Shown: positions 18,182 to 26,549, numbered from the stretch's first letter. The stretch is 52,719 nucleotides of DNA from Paenibacillus oryzae (GCF_001675045.1 NZ_LYPA01000044.1:736-53454), one strand, 5' to 3'. Program-made: numbers and translations. Notes: generated by a model not told the origin, from the letters alone.

Positions 18182-18240
18182 AATCGGCGAGGCGGTTGAA
18201 AAAAATATAGAGCCGCCGATTTGATTAGCGGTGTTTTTGT
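18182..18240 (+). terminator. Possible terminator in the gap before the 400-aa gene
   Basis: AATCGGCG (18182-18189) pairs with CGCCGATT (18214-18221), and a TTTTT run follows 11 nt later. The rest of 18156-18356 shows no gene. Confidence 0.4.
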
Positions 18241-18356
18241 GTGGGCTGAACCCTTAGCTTAGTAATACTTACGCCCTTTTCTTGGGAATTACTTTCATAG
18301 ATAATAAACGTAGAGTCGAGTATGAATAGCCCAATAAGGGAGCGGGAGGACTAAAA

Positions 18357-19559
18357 ATGAGCTTTGACTTCACTAAATATAAAGAAATCAAGAATCTAAT
18401 TCCGCTAGAATTGCCTGACAAAAAAGCCTATTATACAGACCTTGTAAATTTGGAGGACAGTTGGACAGGCAGGATGGATGCACAATTAGCCAATACATTC
18501 ATTCAAGAAGCTGTTCAGCTAATTATTAATGCAATTGTTGTATTCGAGCAGGGTTATCTAGATTGCGCTTACTATTCACTCAGACAGTCAATAGAAGTAT
18601 CCACGACTATGGTATACCTGACAGAGCTTGAACCGGATATGAAAACAGAAGAGCTTCAAAAATGGAGGACTAAAAGCAAGTTTCCGATGTATGGCCAAAT
18701 GATAAAGTTTTTAGACAAGAACGGCAATGCATTCTCTGATATCCGGGAAAAGATGAAGAATTATTTTGATGAACTCCAAAAAGTAAAAGAAAGCATGAAT
18801 AAATATGTACATAAGCAAGGGTTTGATACATTTTATGTAGCAAGAAGGCACTCAGCTAAAGTTGATACAAGTGCTCTCACAAAGGACTTTGAGGATTGTC
18901 TCATTAGTTGTATCGGCGCAATCGCCGTATTCAGGCTTGCAATAGACCCGCTCCCAGTATTGTTGATGGATTCTGAAATTTACTCAAGGACGGGGGATTT
19001 GTTAACGGAGTCCTATTCGGATGATTTTGTTTATAAATATGTTGGTCAGAAGGCCATTGAAGCCTATAAGCAAACGGAAATATACCACAGTTTTCATGAA
19101 TATTTTATGAACAAGGAACAAATGAAGCCTTGCGTACTTGATGTTACTAAGTTTCAGCACATAGACAATGAAAGGATTAACGAGATTCTTAATCAAGCTC
19201 ATTTATTGACAAGAACAGATTATCTTGCAGTTGTAACAGTAGGTTTGTCTAAAAAGATAGCGTCGTTATATTTTTCAGGTGGGTGGCCATTCTATACAAC
19301 CAATACAAAGTCAGTTCGCTATTTAGACGGTTTTGATAGCGACACCTTTAAAAAAATTAAAGAATCAGAAAATCACATGAATAATCGGTACGACGAAGCT
19401 TATTTGTCTTATTTGAACCTCGATTCCGAAGAACTGTATTTGGAGCATAACGAGCAGTTTGAACCGGATGAGTTCATCCATTTGAAGGCCTTTGTTATAG
19501 CTTTAGTGCTGATAATAAATCAAAGTAATTCTAATAACGAAAGAGATGAAGTGAATTGA
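18357..19559 (+). CDS. Cargo protein with HEPN-like N-terminal half
   Basis: 400 aa, family not firmly recognised. The N-terminal 200 residues follow the pattern of HEPN/DUF4145-like helical domains: a helix with ALEx-type arrangement (LDCAYYSLRQSIEVST, about 68-83), a spacer helix, then MNKYVHKQG with His152. The RNase Arg-x4-6-His motif of active HEPN toxins is not present as such. The C-terminal half (about 215-400) is alpha/beta and unrecognised. It starts at ATG 18357 after GGGAGG. As the last gene before attR, with no partner, it is a typical cargo position; a defence role is possible but unproven. Confidence 0.65.
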   Translation: MSFDFTKYKEIKNLIPLELPDKKAYYTDLVNLEDSWTGRMDAQLANTFIQEAVQLIINAIVVFEQGYLDCAYYSLRQSIEVSTTMVYLTELEPDMKTEELQKWRTKSKFPMYGQMIKFLDKNGNAFSDIREKMKNYFDELQKVKESMNKYVHKQGFDTFYVARRHSAKVDTSALTKDFEDCLISCIGAIAVFRLAIDPLPVLLMDSEIYSRTGDLLTESYSDDFVYKYVGQKAIEAYKQTEIYHSFHEYFMNKEQMKPCVLDVTKFQHIDNERINEILNQAHLLTRTDYLAVVTVGLSKKIASLYFSGGWPFYTTNTKSVRYLDGFDSDTFKKIKESENHMNNRYDEAYLSYLNLDSEELYLEHNEQFEPDEFIHLKAFVIALVLIINQSNSNNERDEVN

Positions 19560-19692
19560 CAGTTGTCTTCTGATAAGTTACCGTTCTTAGCTTAGTATGT
19601 GTACTACAAATTCACGGACTTTTTTATCATTAATAAAGTGGTTTCTATATAGGTTGACTACGCCTTCTGAAAATAATAAGATGGAGCTATCC

Positions 19693-19799
19693 AACGGTCA
19701 TGTACCGAAATGAATGTATCAACTGAGACCGCTGTAGCGGTTCAACCAGAAAGTGCCACAAAGCCAGTCATTACAAGGGGCGGCGGGAATTTATAACGA
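19693..19799 (+). repeat. Right end of the element, matching an internal copy
   Basis: The last 107 bp before attR align with 17926-18031. Such terminal sequence usually holds integrase or excisionase binding sites. Confidence 0.55.
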
Positions 19800-19864
19800 G
19801 GGGCGGTCTTGAAAACCGTTAGGGTGCAAGCCCACAAGGGTTCGAATCCCTTCCTCTCCGCCAG
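19800..19864 (+). repeat. Right attachment repeat (attR), 3' part of tRNA-Ser
   Basis: An exact 65-bp copy of 9769-9833. It lacks the tRNA 5' half and cannot make a tRNA. The sequence beyond it is the original chromosomal flank. Confidence 0.95.
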
Positions 19865-19880
19865 CATATCGACCTTAACA

Positions 19881-19916
19881 GCCGTTTGGACGAATAATCG
19901 TTCAAGCGGCTTTTTT
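19881..19916 (+). terminator. Original tRNA-Ser terminator, displaced
   Basis: GCCGTTTGGACG pairs with CGTTCAAGCGGC (12 bp, two G-U pairs, 6-nt loop) and six T residues follow. It begins 17 bp after attR, where the terminator of an uninterrupted tRNA gene would be expected. Confidence 0.85.
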
Positions 19917-19985
19917 GCATACTCACTAATCCGAATAAAAAAAGTGCCGTAATGACATCTTAAACATGTGGAGGTGTCAAGGACA

Positions 19986-20333
19986 ATGGCAAAAGCAGAT
20001 GAGCTTGCAATAGATCAGGATCGGCTTGCAGCGGCCTGGAGGGAGCGGCTTCCCCACGTGCTCAATAAGTCCGAACGCTGCGAAGTGAACAAGGATGAAG
20101 GCGATCCTAAAGCATTACGGATTACGATACAGGTTCCAGGCCATCAGATGTACGAGCTTGATTACAAGGTGGCATATGTGGATAGCCGCGAAGTTCGTGT
20201 CGAGCTGGTGGATGTGGAAAAGGATAATGTGTCAGTTGACGAGCGCGGCGATATTATACAGCAGCTTGTCCATGATTACCAGCGCCATCTGCATGAGTGC
20301 GCCCAGGCGCTGCATAGCTTAACCCATTCCTGA
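19986..20333 (+). CDS. Hypothetical protein, 115 aa
   Basis: An acidic alpha/beta cytoplasmic protein (helix, then strands with IQVPGHQMYELDYKVAYVD, then a long C-terminal helix rich in His and Gln). No family was recognised. The start at ATG 19986 is supported by GGAGG 11 nt upstream; an in-frame GTG at 19968 would include that site. It is followed 13 nt later by a 58-aa gene and an sspP-like gene, so it may be sporulation-linked. Confidence 0.75.
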   Translation: MAKADELAIDQDRLAAAWRERLPHVLNKSERCEVNKDEGDPKALRITIQVPGHQMYELDYKVAYVDSREVRVELVDVEKDNVSVDERGDIIQQLVHDYQRHLHECAQALHSLTHS

Positions 20334-20346
20334 GGAGGCAATCGCG

Positions 20347-20523
20347 ATGAGTAAAGCTAAAAACGGCTTGGATAAAAATTTGTCAAACGTAACGGAAGCT
20401 TTCCGCATCACTCCCGTTAACAGCCATCATGCCCAGCAATTACAGCAGGATAAAAATGATCGGCGCCATAAGGATTCCATTAACTTCGATCAACCAACCG
20501 ATCTCAGTCATCCCCGCAGCTGA
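20347..20523 (+). CDS. Small hydrophilic protein, 58 aa
   Basis: The frame runs from ATG 20347, after TGAGGAGGC, to TGA 20521-20523. The peptide (starting MSKAKNGLDKNLSNVTEAFR) is rich in Asn, Gln, His and Lys and lacks hydrophobic segments, as minor spore proteins often do. It lies directly upstream of the sspP-like gene. It does not match a spore-protein family that I can name. Confidence 0.65.
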   Translation: MSKAKNGLDKNLSNVTEAFRITPVNSHHAQQLQQDKNDRRHKDSINFDQPTDLSHPRS

Positions 20524-20552
20524 TAACATAGTAGAAGGAGGTTGCACGCAGC

Positions 20553-20708
20553 ATGAGCAAGCCCAAATCTGTTCCGGTTCCCGGAAATGAGCCAGGGGGA
20601 AGCGACGGAGGTCATCGTGAAAGGAATGGAGCCAACCCAAAGCCCCTATCCGGCTCCAAAAAGACCAAGCAGAAAAATCATGTCGACCATAACAATCCAG
20701 AGGGCTGA
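20553..20708 (+). CDS. sspP: Small acid-soluble spore protein P
   Basis: 51 aa. The segment PLSGSKKTKQKNH near the C terminus matches the diagnostic part of Bacillus SspP (PLSGSKKVKNRNH in B. subtilis, from memory). The rest is Gly, Pro and Asn rich. SspP is a minor spore-core protein made in the forespore. It starts at ATG 20553 after AAGGAGG. An overlapping longer frame (20587-20823) lacks these features. The gene supports a spore-forming host. Confidence 0.8.
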   Translation: MSKPKSVPVPGNEPGGSDGGHRERNGANPKPLSGSKKTKQKNHVDHNNPEG

Positions 20709-20722
20709 AGAAGCCATGGAGG

Positions 20723-20768
20723 ACCGTGCCCGGATGGTCAAGTTGATCAGCCGGGGTACGGTTTTTCT
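20723..20768 (+). terminator. Terminator after sspP
   Basis: ACCGTGCCCGG (20723-20733) pairs imperfectly with CCGGGGTACGGT (20751-20762), followed by TTTTCTATTT. Confidence 0.75.
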
Positions 20769-20809
20769 ATTTATTATCTCGGGGGAGGTACATAGGCTAT
20801 GCTTCTATT

Positions 20810-20878
20810 CCACCTTCATTTAGTATAAAATGAAGGTGGCCGCAATTAGGCATTAGCACCGTCATATGATGGTGCTAA
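20810..20878. repeat. Two adjacent perfect hairpins
   Basis: The first has 12-bp arms (CCACCTTCATTT 20810-20821, AAATGAAGGTGG 20828-20839). The second is an extended dyad, TTAGCACC ... GGTGCTAA (20853-20878), with an inner TCATATGA. Neither has a T-run. They lie between sspP and a lipoprotein gene and may be operators or mRNA-end structures. Confidence 0.6.
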
Positions 20879-20919
20879 ACCGTTCGACTTGTGCCGAAAA
20901 AAGAAAGCGGAGGTTAGCA

Positions 20920-21969
20920 ATGAAAACAACCCGATCTATTATATTGACGGCGTTGTTGGCACTGATGGTTGCACTGGCGGGCTGCAGTACTGGGAAAACG
21001 CCCAAGGCGTCCTTACAGGAAGCAATGCTTAACACGATGGATGCCAGCTCCTACAGACTGTCAATGACGATGCAGATGGAAGAGCTCGAGCTGCCGCAAA
21101 ACGGTGCTGCTGGCTTAACGCCAATCAGCATGGCCGGAATACTCAAAGACGCCATTATTCATATTAATGCTCAACACGATAAGGAAAAAAGCCGTACCGA
21201 TATGAATCTGGAACTGGTGCTGCCGGGCATGATGGAGATGAAGCTAACCTTCCCGCTTATTATGACGAAGGACATCCTTTATATGAAGCTACCATCGATT
21301 CCGATCCTTCAAATTCCGCAGGAGGTTACCAGCAAATATATTGCAATGGATTTAAAGGAACTGGCGGAAAAGCAGGGACAAGGCGAAATCAATATTGAAG
21401 CTCAACAAAAGCTGGGGCAGCAGATTTCTGCTGCGGTGTTGAAGCATTTTGACGACAAAGCCTATTTCCGTCAATTGAAGCTGGAGGATGCAAATCTTCC
21501 GGCAGATATTAAGCCGGACAAAGTTATTAAATTCGCCATTACGGAGGAGCAGTACCCGCAAACGGTGGAAACGCTGGTAAATAACGTTTTGCCTGAGCTG
21601 GTGGACATTTTGCTCGCCAACAGCGCATTGCTGGAAACGCTGCAGGTGGAAAAAACCAAGCTGGAGCAAGCCAAGGATGAATTGCAAAATAATAAAACGG
21701 AGCTGCTGAATGTGCTTCAGAATGAAGTGAAGCTTACAGCCCTTGAACTGACTGGGGCCATTCAGGACGATTACCTCGTGCATCAGCAGGGACGCATTGC
21801 GGTTGATGCAACCAACTCCGACATCGGTCATCATATAAAGCTGGATGTATCTTTTACGGGAACCTATTCCGACATCGGAAAAGTTGTCGAATTTCAGAAT
21901 GAACTGCCGATGGACACGATAACGATGGAGGAAGTCATGTCCTCCATCAAGCTGCCATTTGGCTTGTAG
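20920..21969 (+). CDS. Lipoprotein, probable LolA/LppX-like fold
   Basis: 349 aa with a signal peptide ending in LAGC (Cys at about residue 25), so it is membrane-anchored outside. The mature part begins with an ASLQEAMLNTMDASSYRLSM pattern and alternates strands and helices. This is like DUF6612/LolA-type lipoproteins of Firmicutes that may bind lipids, an assignment from general pattern only. A coiled-coil stretch lies at about 240-275. The start at ATG 20920 follows GGAGG; an upstream in-frame ATG at 20866 would add a non-signal segment. It ends at a strong bidirectional terminator. Confidence 0.8.
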   Translation: MKTTRSIILTALLALMVALAGCSTGKTPKASLQEAMLNTMDASSYRLSMTMQMEELELPQNGAAGLTPISMAGILKDAIIHINAQHDKEKSRTDMNLELVLPGMMEMKLTFPLIMTKDILYMKLPSIPILQIPQEVTSKYIAMDLKELAEKQGQGEINIEAQQKLGQQISAAVLKHFDDKAYFRQLKLEDANLPADIKPDKVIKFAITEEQYPQTVETLVNNVLPELVDILLANSALLETLQVEKTKLEQAKDELQNNKTELLNVLQNEVKLTALELTGAIQDDYLVHQQGRIAVDATNSDIGHHIKLDVSFTGTYSDIGKVVEFQNELPMDTITMEEVMSSIKLPFGL

Positions 21970-21972
21970 TGC

Positions 21973-22025
21973 AAAAACAGCCCTTGCAGGCTTCGCCATC
22001 CGGCGGGTCTGCAAGGGCTGTTTTT
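21973..22025. terminator. Strong bidirectional terminator
   Basis: Perfect 17-bp arms (21973-21989 and 22009-22025) begin with AAAAA and end with TTTTT. It serves the plus-strand lipoprotein gene and the convergent minus-strand DUF4870 gene. Confidence 0.92.
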
Positions 22026-22053
22026 ATACGTTGCTCATACAACGCATCGTCTA

Positions 22054-22422
22054 TTACTTTAAAAAACGAATGGTAAGCGGGTAGCGGTATACGATACCGT
22101 CATTGGCTTTTGTACTGGCGATAATGACGAATACCAGCCAGAATATGCCGATACCAATCAGGAGAATGCCCCCGATCAGGATAAGAATAAGAATCGACGC
22201 TACAATCGCGTAAATAGCGATACTGATTTGAAAATTTAGTGATTCCTTGCCTTGAGCATCCACATAAGGCGATTGGTCTTTCTTGATCAACCACATCACG
22301 AGAGGCCCAAGAATGCTTCCTAAAGGAACGATAAATGTACTAAGCGCCAGTAGATGGCAGAGCATTCCGTAGGTGCGTTCCTCTTTGGATGGCACGTAAT
22401 TAAACTCGTTGTTGTACAACAA
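22054..22422 (-). CDS. DUF4870 family membrane protein
   Basis: About 122 aa with the DUF4870 (Tic20-like) pattern. An N-terminal segment RTYGMLCHLLALSTF leads into a first membrane helix, and the conserved GPLVMWLIKKDQSPYVDAQG loop follows. Two further hydrophobic segments (about 65-100) end in an amphipathic tail. The start is a TTG (22422, or the next codon at 22419), with GGAGG spaced 5 or 8 nt away; no ATG is usable. The cellular role of the family is not established. Confidence 0.85.
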   Translation of the reverse strand: MLYNNEFNYVPSKEERTYGMLCHLLALSTFIVPLGSILGPLVMWLIKKDQSPYVDAQGKESLNFQISIAIYAIVASILILILIGGILLIGIGIFWLVFVIIASTKANDGIVYRYPLTIRFLK

Positions 22423-22579
22423 AAAAACCTCCTCGAATATGCAAGCTGCCTCACCATTTAAACACTTGGGGCGCTTTTGTAAATATATGCTTCAATATAC
22501 CAATTTCAGTCCTGCTGTACAACAGAAAATAGTTCTAACGCGCATCATGCAGGAATGAGCTAAAAGTCCCAGAATTTGA

Positions 22580-23194
22580 TTAAAGTTTAACATTAATAAT
22601 GTTTTTGTTTTTGTCGAAGGTGAGGGTTGCTCCAAGCCCTTCAACGATAATACGTATCGGTATGTAATCAGTCCCATCCTGCAGCAGCAGCTTGTCCTTT
22701 TTGGGATCGAGAACAAATTTTGTTTTTTCCCTGACAATGGTCAACTCACTGTTTAGGGCATTCCATTCTGCCGTCGCGCCAAGAGCCGCTGCTGTTTCCT
22801 TGACTGGAAAGTAGTTGGTGTTGTCTTTAAGCAGCGGGCTTGTTTTTAAAGCAACCTGCTTGTCATTGACGTATAGCTGGACCGAGGATTTTGCATATTT
22901 CGCAGCTGTGTTTTTTGTATCGACGGAACTTGAATTTGTTCCTCCTGTATTGTCCTTTGTACTGCTGCCGGAGCCCCCTGACTCGGAGCTTGTCCCGCTG
23001 GATGAACGGGAGCTTCCTGACGATTTCCCGGAATTATGATAATGATAGCCTGTGCATAATCCTTTATCTTTTGACTTTTGCGAGCAGTTATGGCCTCCAT
23101 TTGCATCTGTTCTGCCGGAATGCGCGGATGCGATGGTTGTAAAAAGTAACAAAATGGTTAATGTGATAAACCCTGTTTTTATAAATGTTTTCAT
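22580..23194 (-). CDS. Secreted YHYH-domain protein with stalk domain
   Basis: 204 aa. After a signal peptide (about 1-24), the mature N terminus has the YHYH pattern HSGRTDANGGHNC ... GYHYHNSG, with His and Cys spaced as in metal-binding or wall-associated YHYH domains. A Ser/Gly-rich linker (about 56-95) follows. The C-terminal 100 residues resemble the copper-amine-oxidase N-terminal-like stalk domain common in Paenibacillus surface proteins (YFPVKETAAALGATAEW and YIPIRIIVEGLGA). GGAGG precedes ATG 23194 at good distance. It is probably bound to the cell wall. Confidence 0.85.
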   Translation of the reverse strand: MKTFIKTGFITLTILLLFTTIASAHSGRTDANGGHNCSQKSKDKGLCTGYHYHNSGKSSGSSRSSSGTSSESGGSGSSTKDNTGGTNSSSVDTKNTAAKYAKSSVQLYVNDKQVALKTSPLLKDNTNYFPVKETAAALGATAEWNALNSELTIVREKTKFVLDPKKDKLLLQDGTDYIPIRIIVEGLGATLTFDKNKNIINVKL

Positions 23195-23235
23195 CTTTTA
23201 TTCCTCCTATCACCCTATAATGGAATTCATTTAAA

Positions 23236-23538
23236 TTGGATAAAATTACATGTAGTGCCGCTTCCACTATACCATGCTTAAAGTCCTGTGAATATAGCTT
23301 TTTAGCCGATTTTTTGCGGTTGGCATTGGCTCATGAGTTTGAGAGGCCACTTTCAAGAGAACTAGCGTATTGCACCGTATTGGAGTGTCACAAAATTCAT
23401 GTTCATTTTACTAAAGAAGCCACCACGGAAGACGTGGCGGCTAGACGTAAAGCAAACGTAAAGCAACGATTGCAATGTTTAGAACTTGAAGCGCTTGGGA
23501 TCAGGATTATTGTAGCTCTATTTGGCCGAATTCTGTAG
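23236..23538 (+). pseudogene. Possible gene fragment
   Basis: This 100-codon frame from TTG 23236 overlaps the end of the convergent lipoprotein gene. Its middle and C-terminal part (CHKIHVHFTKEATTEDVAAR, then a charged helix) look protein-like, but the first 35 residues do not, and no ribosome site is visible. It might be the 3' remnant of a mobile-element gene. Confidence is low. Confidence 0.25.
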
Positions 23539-24127
23539 ACAATTTTATGGTTTGCGAGTTCGCTTTGTCCAGTAACGGGCCTTCATAGAAGGCACCTATT
23601 CCATCCGTTCCGGTCACAATCGCTTGTTCAAGCTCCAATGCGGAACGAATGTCACCAAGCTTGGTCTTGGCTGTAAGTTGTCCGCTGACTCCCGACTGTG
23701 CGATATTCCCGTGTTCGGTCGTGACGGATATTTCAGCAGCGGATACGGCTTCGAGCCGGACTTGTCCATACTCGGACCGTACCGTCAGGGAGCCAACGAT
23801 CCCCTGACGGGGAAGATCCACATACAGCGGCTGCGGCGATCGGAGGTGGATGCCGCCCCCGGGCATCGGAATCGCGATGAGAACGGTATCTTGTTCTTGT
23901 GTAAGTAGCTCTCCCTTATATCCTTCGACAGAGGCCGATAGGGTTTCGGCATCTGAGGACCGAATGACGATATCATGGGCGCCTGTCTCGATCACCAGAT
24001 GCTGAAGCTGATCGCTGGGAATCGATTTTGTGGTAATGCCTTTCCCAGAATCCGTGCATCCGCATAACACGACGAGCAGAAATGCTAGCATCAGGAATAC
24101 ACTTGTTCTTTTTAACCCGTATTTCAT
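23507..24127 (-). CDS. DUF4097-like lipoprotein
   Basis: 206 aa. A signal peptide ends in a lipobox (LCGC, Cys at about residue 24). The mature part shows repeated short beta segments (GAHDIVIRSSDAETL, VRSEYGQVRLEAVSA, TTEHGNIAQ, TKLGDIRS) that fit the DUF4097 right-handed beta-helix or adhesin-like fold. It lies 2 nt downstream of the permease gene and is probably the last gene of the ABC operon. DUF4097 proteins often accompany ABC and two-component systems of envelope stress. Confidence 0.8.
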   Translation of the reverse strand: MKYGLKRTSVFLMLAFLLVVLCGCTDSGKGITTKSIPSDQLQHLVIETGAHDIVIRSSDAETLSASVEGYKGELLTQEQDTVLIAIPMPGGGIHLRSPQPLYVDLPRQGIVGSLTVRSEYGQVRLEAVSAAEISVTTEHGNIAQSGVSGQLTAKTKLGDIRSALELEQAIVTGTDGIGAFYEGPLLDKANSQTIKLSTEFGQIELQ

Positions 24128-24129
24128 GA

Positions 24130-25680
24130 TTAACGCTCCTTTGTAGTCAATTTTGTCATCCGATGATCATCCAGCCAAGAACAGAGCAGACCGCCGCCAA
24201 GCAGCAAGGAGGATAGCAGCAGGTAAAGCATGGGCTGCTGCGTTTGTACACCCAGAAAATCAAGCGGCCCGATGTTGTTGATCGGTCCCAGATAGAGAAG
24301 GACAATCAACAAGCCTTCGAACAGTCGTCGGCTTCGCGAGAGCGCCCCGCCCACCAGCGCCAGCGAGACGACGAAACAAATGCCTGCGATCCAGGAAACT
24401 ACGTGTTCGATGGCACCGCTATTAACAAAGCGCAGCAGAATGCCGCTGGAGAACAGTAAACCGATGGACACGCCTGCTATCCAGCTTACCAGCCACTTCA
24501 AGGTTTTTGAGCTGCTGGAGTGAATCAGCGGCAGCGTGTGGTAGATCCGGTCTCGGCAACCGAGCAGTGACCAGACACCGACGGGCAGCAACAGCAGGAG
24601 GGAGATCCATTTCAAGCCGTCACCCACAACAACAAAGAAACTGAGCGCAATGATGGAGAGGTTGAGCACATACCATCCTAAAGATTTGCCGGAAAACATT
24701 AAGTTAAGTTCACCTCGCAGCATCATCGATATGTTCGCATAGCGAACCTGACGCACAGGCGACAGGGTCAGATTCACAGATTGCAAGGACGAAACGGTCT
24801 GTGTGGTCTGTTGTCGGGGATGGCGAAATTTTGGTGTGCGAAACCTATCAAAGATGAGTCCGGAGCCGAGGACAAGCAGGAATGCTGCCAGTACCCACCA
24901 CAGACGATTCAGCAAAAAGCCGTTCTCCCACAGAATACCGTTCCAGATATAGGTTGGTATTGAGCCTGTATGGGGATAATAGCCGAAGCTTGCGGAACCC
25001 GGCAACTCGCTATAAATGAATCGTGCGCCAGCCAACATCTGATCCATGATCATACCGGTGCCGAACAGATCCGACCCTCGTCCCGGCATGCCGACCGACA
25101 GACTGGTTAGTGTCAGCCAGAGTGAAAACAGGATCAGATTGCCCCACATTCCTTTCAGTCCGGGTACAATGTCGAAGACAATGGTCAGCGCAGCCAAAAC
25201 CAGCAGATACGGAATGGTCAGGAACAATAAGGGTAGGAAATACGACATCAACTGAATCGACATGCTCTCGCCGCGCAGCAACTGCATACCGACGATGGCG
25301 ATCATAAATAAGAGTGAGAAGGACAGCAGCACACAAAAATTTGCAAGAAATTTATTGATGACATAATGAATGGTGCGAATCGGTGAGCTTGCGATCGATT
25401 GGCCGAGCTGCAATTCGCGATCCTGCGTTATCTGGCTGCGTAATAAGAAGAAACCGGGTAACCACAATAAAATGACAGGCAACATGGCAGCAACGGCTCC
25501 CAACCAAGCAGAATTGTATACACCGCGCACCCCCCCTAAATAAAAAACCTGATACCCATCTGACATGCCGGGCACACAAAGGAAACCAAGCAGGATACTG
25601 ATTGCAACCAGGAGGAGATAAGAGGCGCTTCGCATTTGCTTCAGCAGGGTGACTTGAATGACCGTCCAGGTGTTTATCAT
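24130..25680 (-). CDS. ABC-2 type transporter permease
   Basis: 516 aa with about 12 hydrophobic segments in two groups (about residues 18-240 and 340-510), separated by a hydrophilic stretch with a long extracellular loop. The composition fits an ABC-2 family permease made of two fused halves. The start overlaps the stop of the ATPase gene by 4 bp (ATGA), so the two are coupled. The substrate is unknown; drugs, antimicrobial peptides or lipids are typical for this arrangement. Confidence 0.88.
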   Translation of the reverse strand: MINTWTVIQVTLLKQMRSASYLLLVAISILLGFLCVPGMSDGYQVFYLGGVRGVYNSAWLGAVAAMLPVILLWLPGFFLLRSQITQDRELQLGQSIASSPIRTIHYVINKFLANFCVLLSFSLLFMIAIVGMQLLRGESMSIQLMSYFLPLLFLTIPYLLVLAALTIVFDIVPGLKGMWGNLILFSLWLTLTSLSVGMPGRGSDLFGTGMIMDQMLAGARFIYSELPGSASFGYYPHTGSIPTYIWNGILWENGFLLNRLWWVLAAFLLVLGSGLIFDRFRTPKFRHPRQQTTQTVSSLQSVNLTLSPVRQVRYANISMMLRGELNLMFSGKSLGWYVLNLSIIALSFFVVVGDGLKWISLLLLLPVGVWSLLGCRDRIYHTLPLIHSSSSKTLKWLVSWIAGVSIGLLFSSGILLRFVNSGAIEHVVSWIAGICFVVSLALVGGALSRSRRLFEGLLIVLLYLGPINNIGPLDFLGVQTQQPMLYLLLSSLLLGGGLLCSWLDDHRMTKLTTKER

Positions 25681-26549
25681 ACGCCTCCCCTTTTTTCACC
25701 GGTTTTCAATAAATACGCGTCTTCAAGCGTCGGTTCAATGGGATTGGCGCCCAAAATTGGCTTGCGATCCGCGATGAGGCGAAGATGGATGCCGTCCGCC
25801 CTTTGAATTGCGTTGCTAACGAGAAATTGTTGCTGCATCTCTGGCAATTGTGAAATCGAAACGATAGCTTGCCATATCTTGCCTTCGGCTTCCTGAATCA
25901 ATTGCTCAGGCGTGGTGTCTGCTAGCACATGGCCGGCTTTCATCACGACAATTTGCGGAGCAATCGATTCGATATCGCTGACGATATGGGTAGAAAGAAT
26001 AATGATTCGGTCGGAGGCCAGGGTGACGAGCAGATTCCGAAACTCGATGCGCTCTTGTGGATCTAGACCGACTGTTGGTTCATCCACAATGAGCACCTTG
26101 GGGTTGTTCAACAAAGCCTGCGCTATGCCGACACGCTGCTTCATGCCGCCAGAGAAGCCGCCCAGTGCTTTCTTCCCTGTATGCGTCAGATTGAGAATTT
26201 CCAATAGTTCGCGAATGCGTCGCTTGGCGTCTTTTGGCCGCAACCCCTTCATCGCGGCCATATAGGATAAAAACTCCGTAGCGCTCAAGTTCGGATACAC
26301 GCCAAAATCCTGCGGCAAGTAGCCGAGGATTTGCCTGAATACGTTTGGTTTTTTAGCAATATTCTGTCCGTGATAGAAGACACCTCCGTCTGTCGGCTGA
26401 TCGATGGTGGCCAAAATTCGCATCAGAGTGGACTTTCCCGCTCCATTGGGTCCAAGCAGCCCGGTCACGCCGGGACGAAAAGTAAGGTGGATGTTACGGA
26501 GTGCCGGCTTGGCGCCGAACTGTTTGGTTAGATGTTGGATGGCTAACAT
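25677..26549 (-). CDS. ABC transporter ATP-binding protein
   Basis: 290 aa. Walker A is GPNGAGKST (33-41). The ABC signature is FSGGMKQR (about 134-141), and Walker B with the catalytic Glu is VLIVDEPTVGLD (about 155-166). A switch His lies in STHIVSD. The C-terminal 70 residues are accessory. It pairs with the coupled permease. Being divergent from a two-component system is the common layout of peptide-sensing or antibiotic-resistance transporters. Confidence 0.95.
   Translation of the reverse strand: MLAIQHLTKQFGAKPALRNIHLTFRPGVTGLLGPNGAGKSTLMRILATIDQPTDGGVFYHGQNIAKKPNVFRQILGYLPQDFGVYPNLSATEFLSYMAAMKGLRPKDAKRRIRELLEILNLTHTGKKALGGFSGGMKQRVGIAQALLNNPKVLIVDEPTVGLDPQERIEFRNLLVTLASDRIIILSTHIVSDIESIAPQIVVMKAGHVLADTTPEQLIQEAEGKIWQAIVSISQLPEMQQQFLVSNAIQRADGIHLRLIADRKPILGANPIEPTLEDAYLLKTGEKRGGV

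Larger units (their letters stand above)
9769..19864 (+). mobile_element. tRNA-Ser integrated element, about 10 kb
   Basis: The element is bounded by a perfect 65-bp direct repeat of the tRNA-Ser 3' part (9769-9833 and 19800-19864). A tyrosine recombinase gene sits immediately inside the left repeat. The repeat distance gives an excised circle of 10,031 bp. It encodes an integrase, small coupled genes, an Xre repressor, a putative double winged-helix initiator with iteron-like repeats, and cargo. No relaxase, type IV coupling protein, capsid, terminase or lysis gene is visible. It may therefore be an integrative plasmid, a satellite, or a mobilizable element using functions supplied in trans. 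Confidence 0.93.

Noticed and set aside
9769..19864. The element being a conjugative element or a complete prophage
   Set aside because: No relaxase, FtsK/VirD4-type ATPase, terminase, portal, capsid, tail or lysis gene could be recognised among its proteins.
19800..19864. A second functional tRNA-Ser gene
   Set aside because: The 5' acceptor, D arm and promoter are absent. Only the 3' part is present, as attR.
20587..20823. A 78-codon plus-strand frame overlapping the sspP-like gene
   Set aside because: It has no ribosome site, crosses the sspP terminator, and the sspP frame has both a strong ribosome site and a diagnostic motif.
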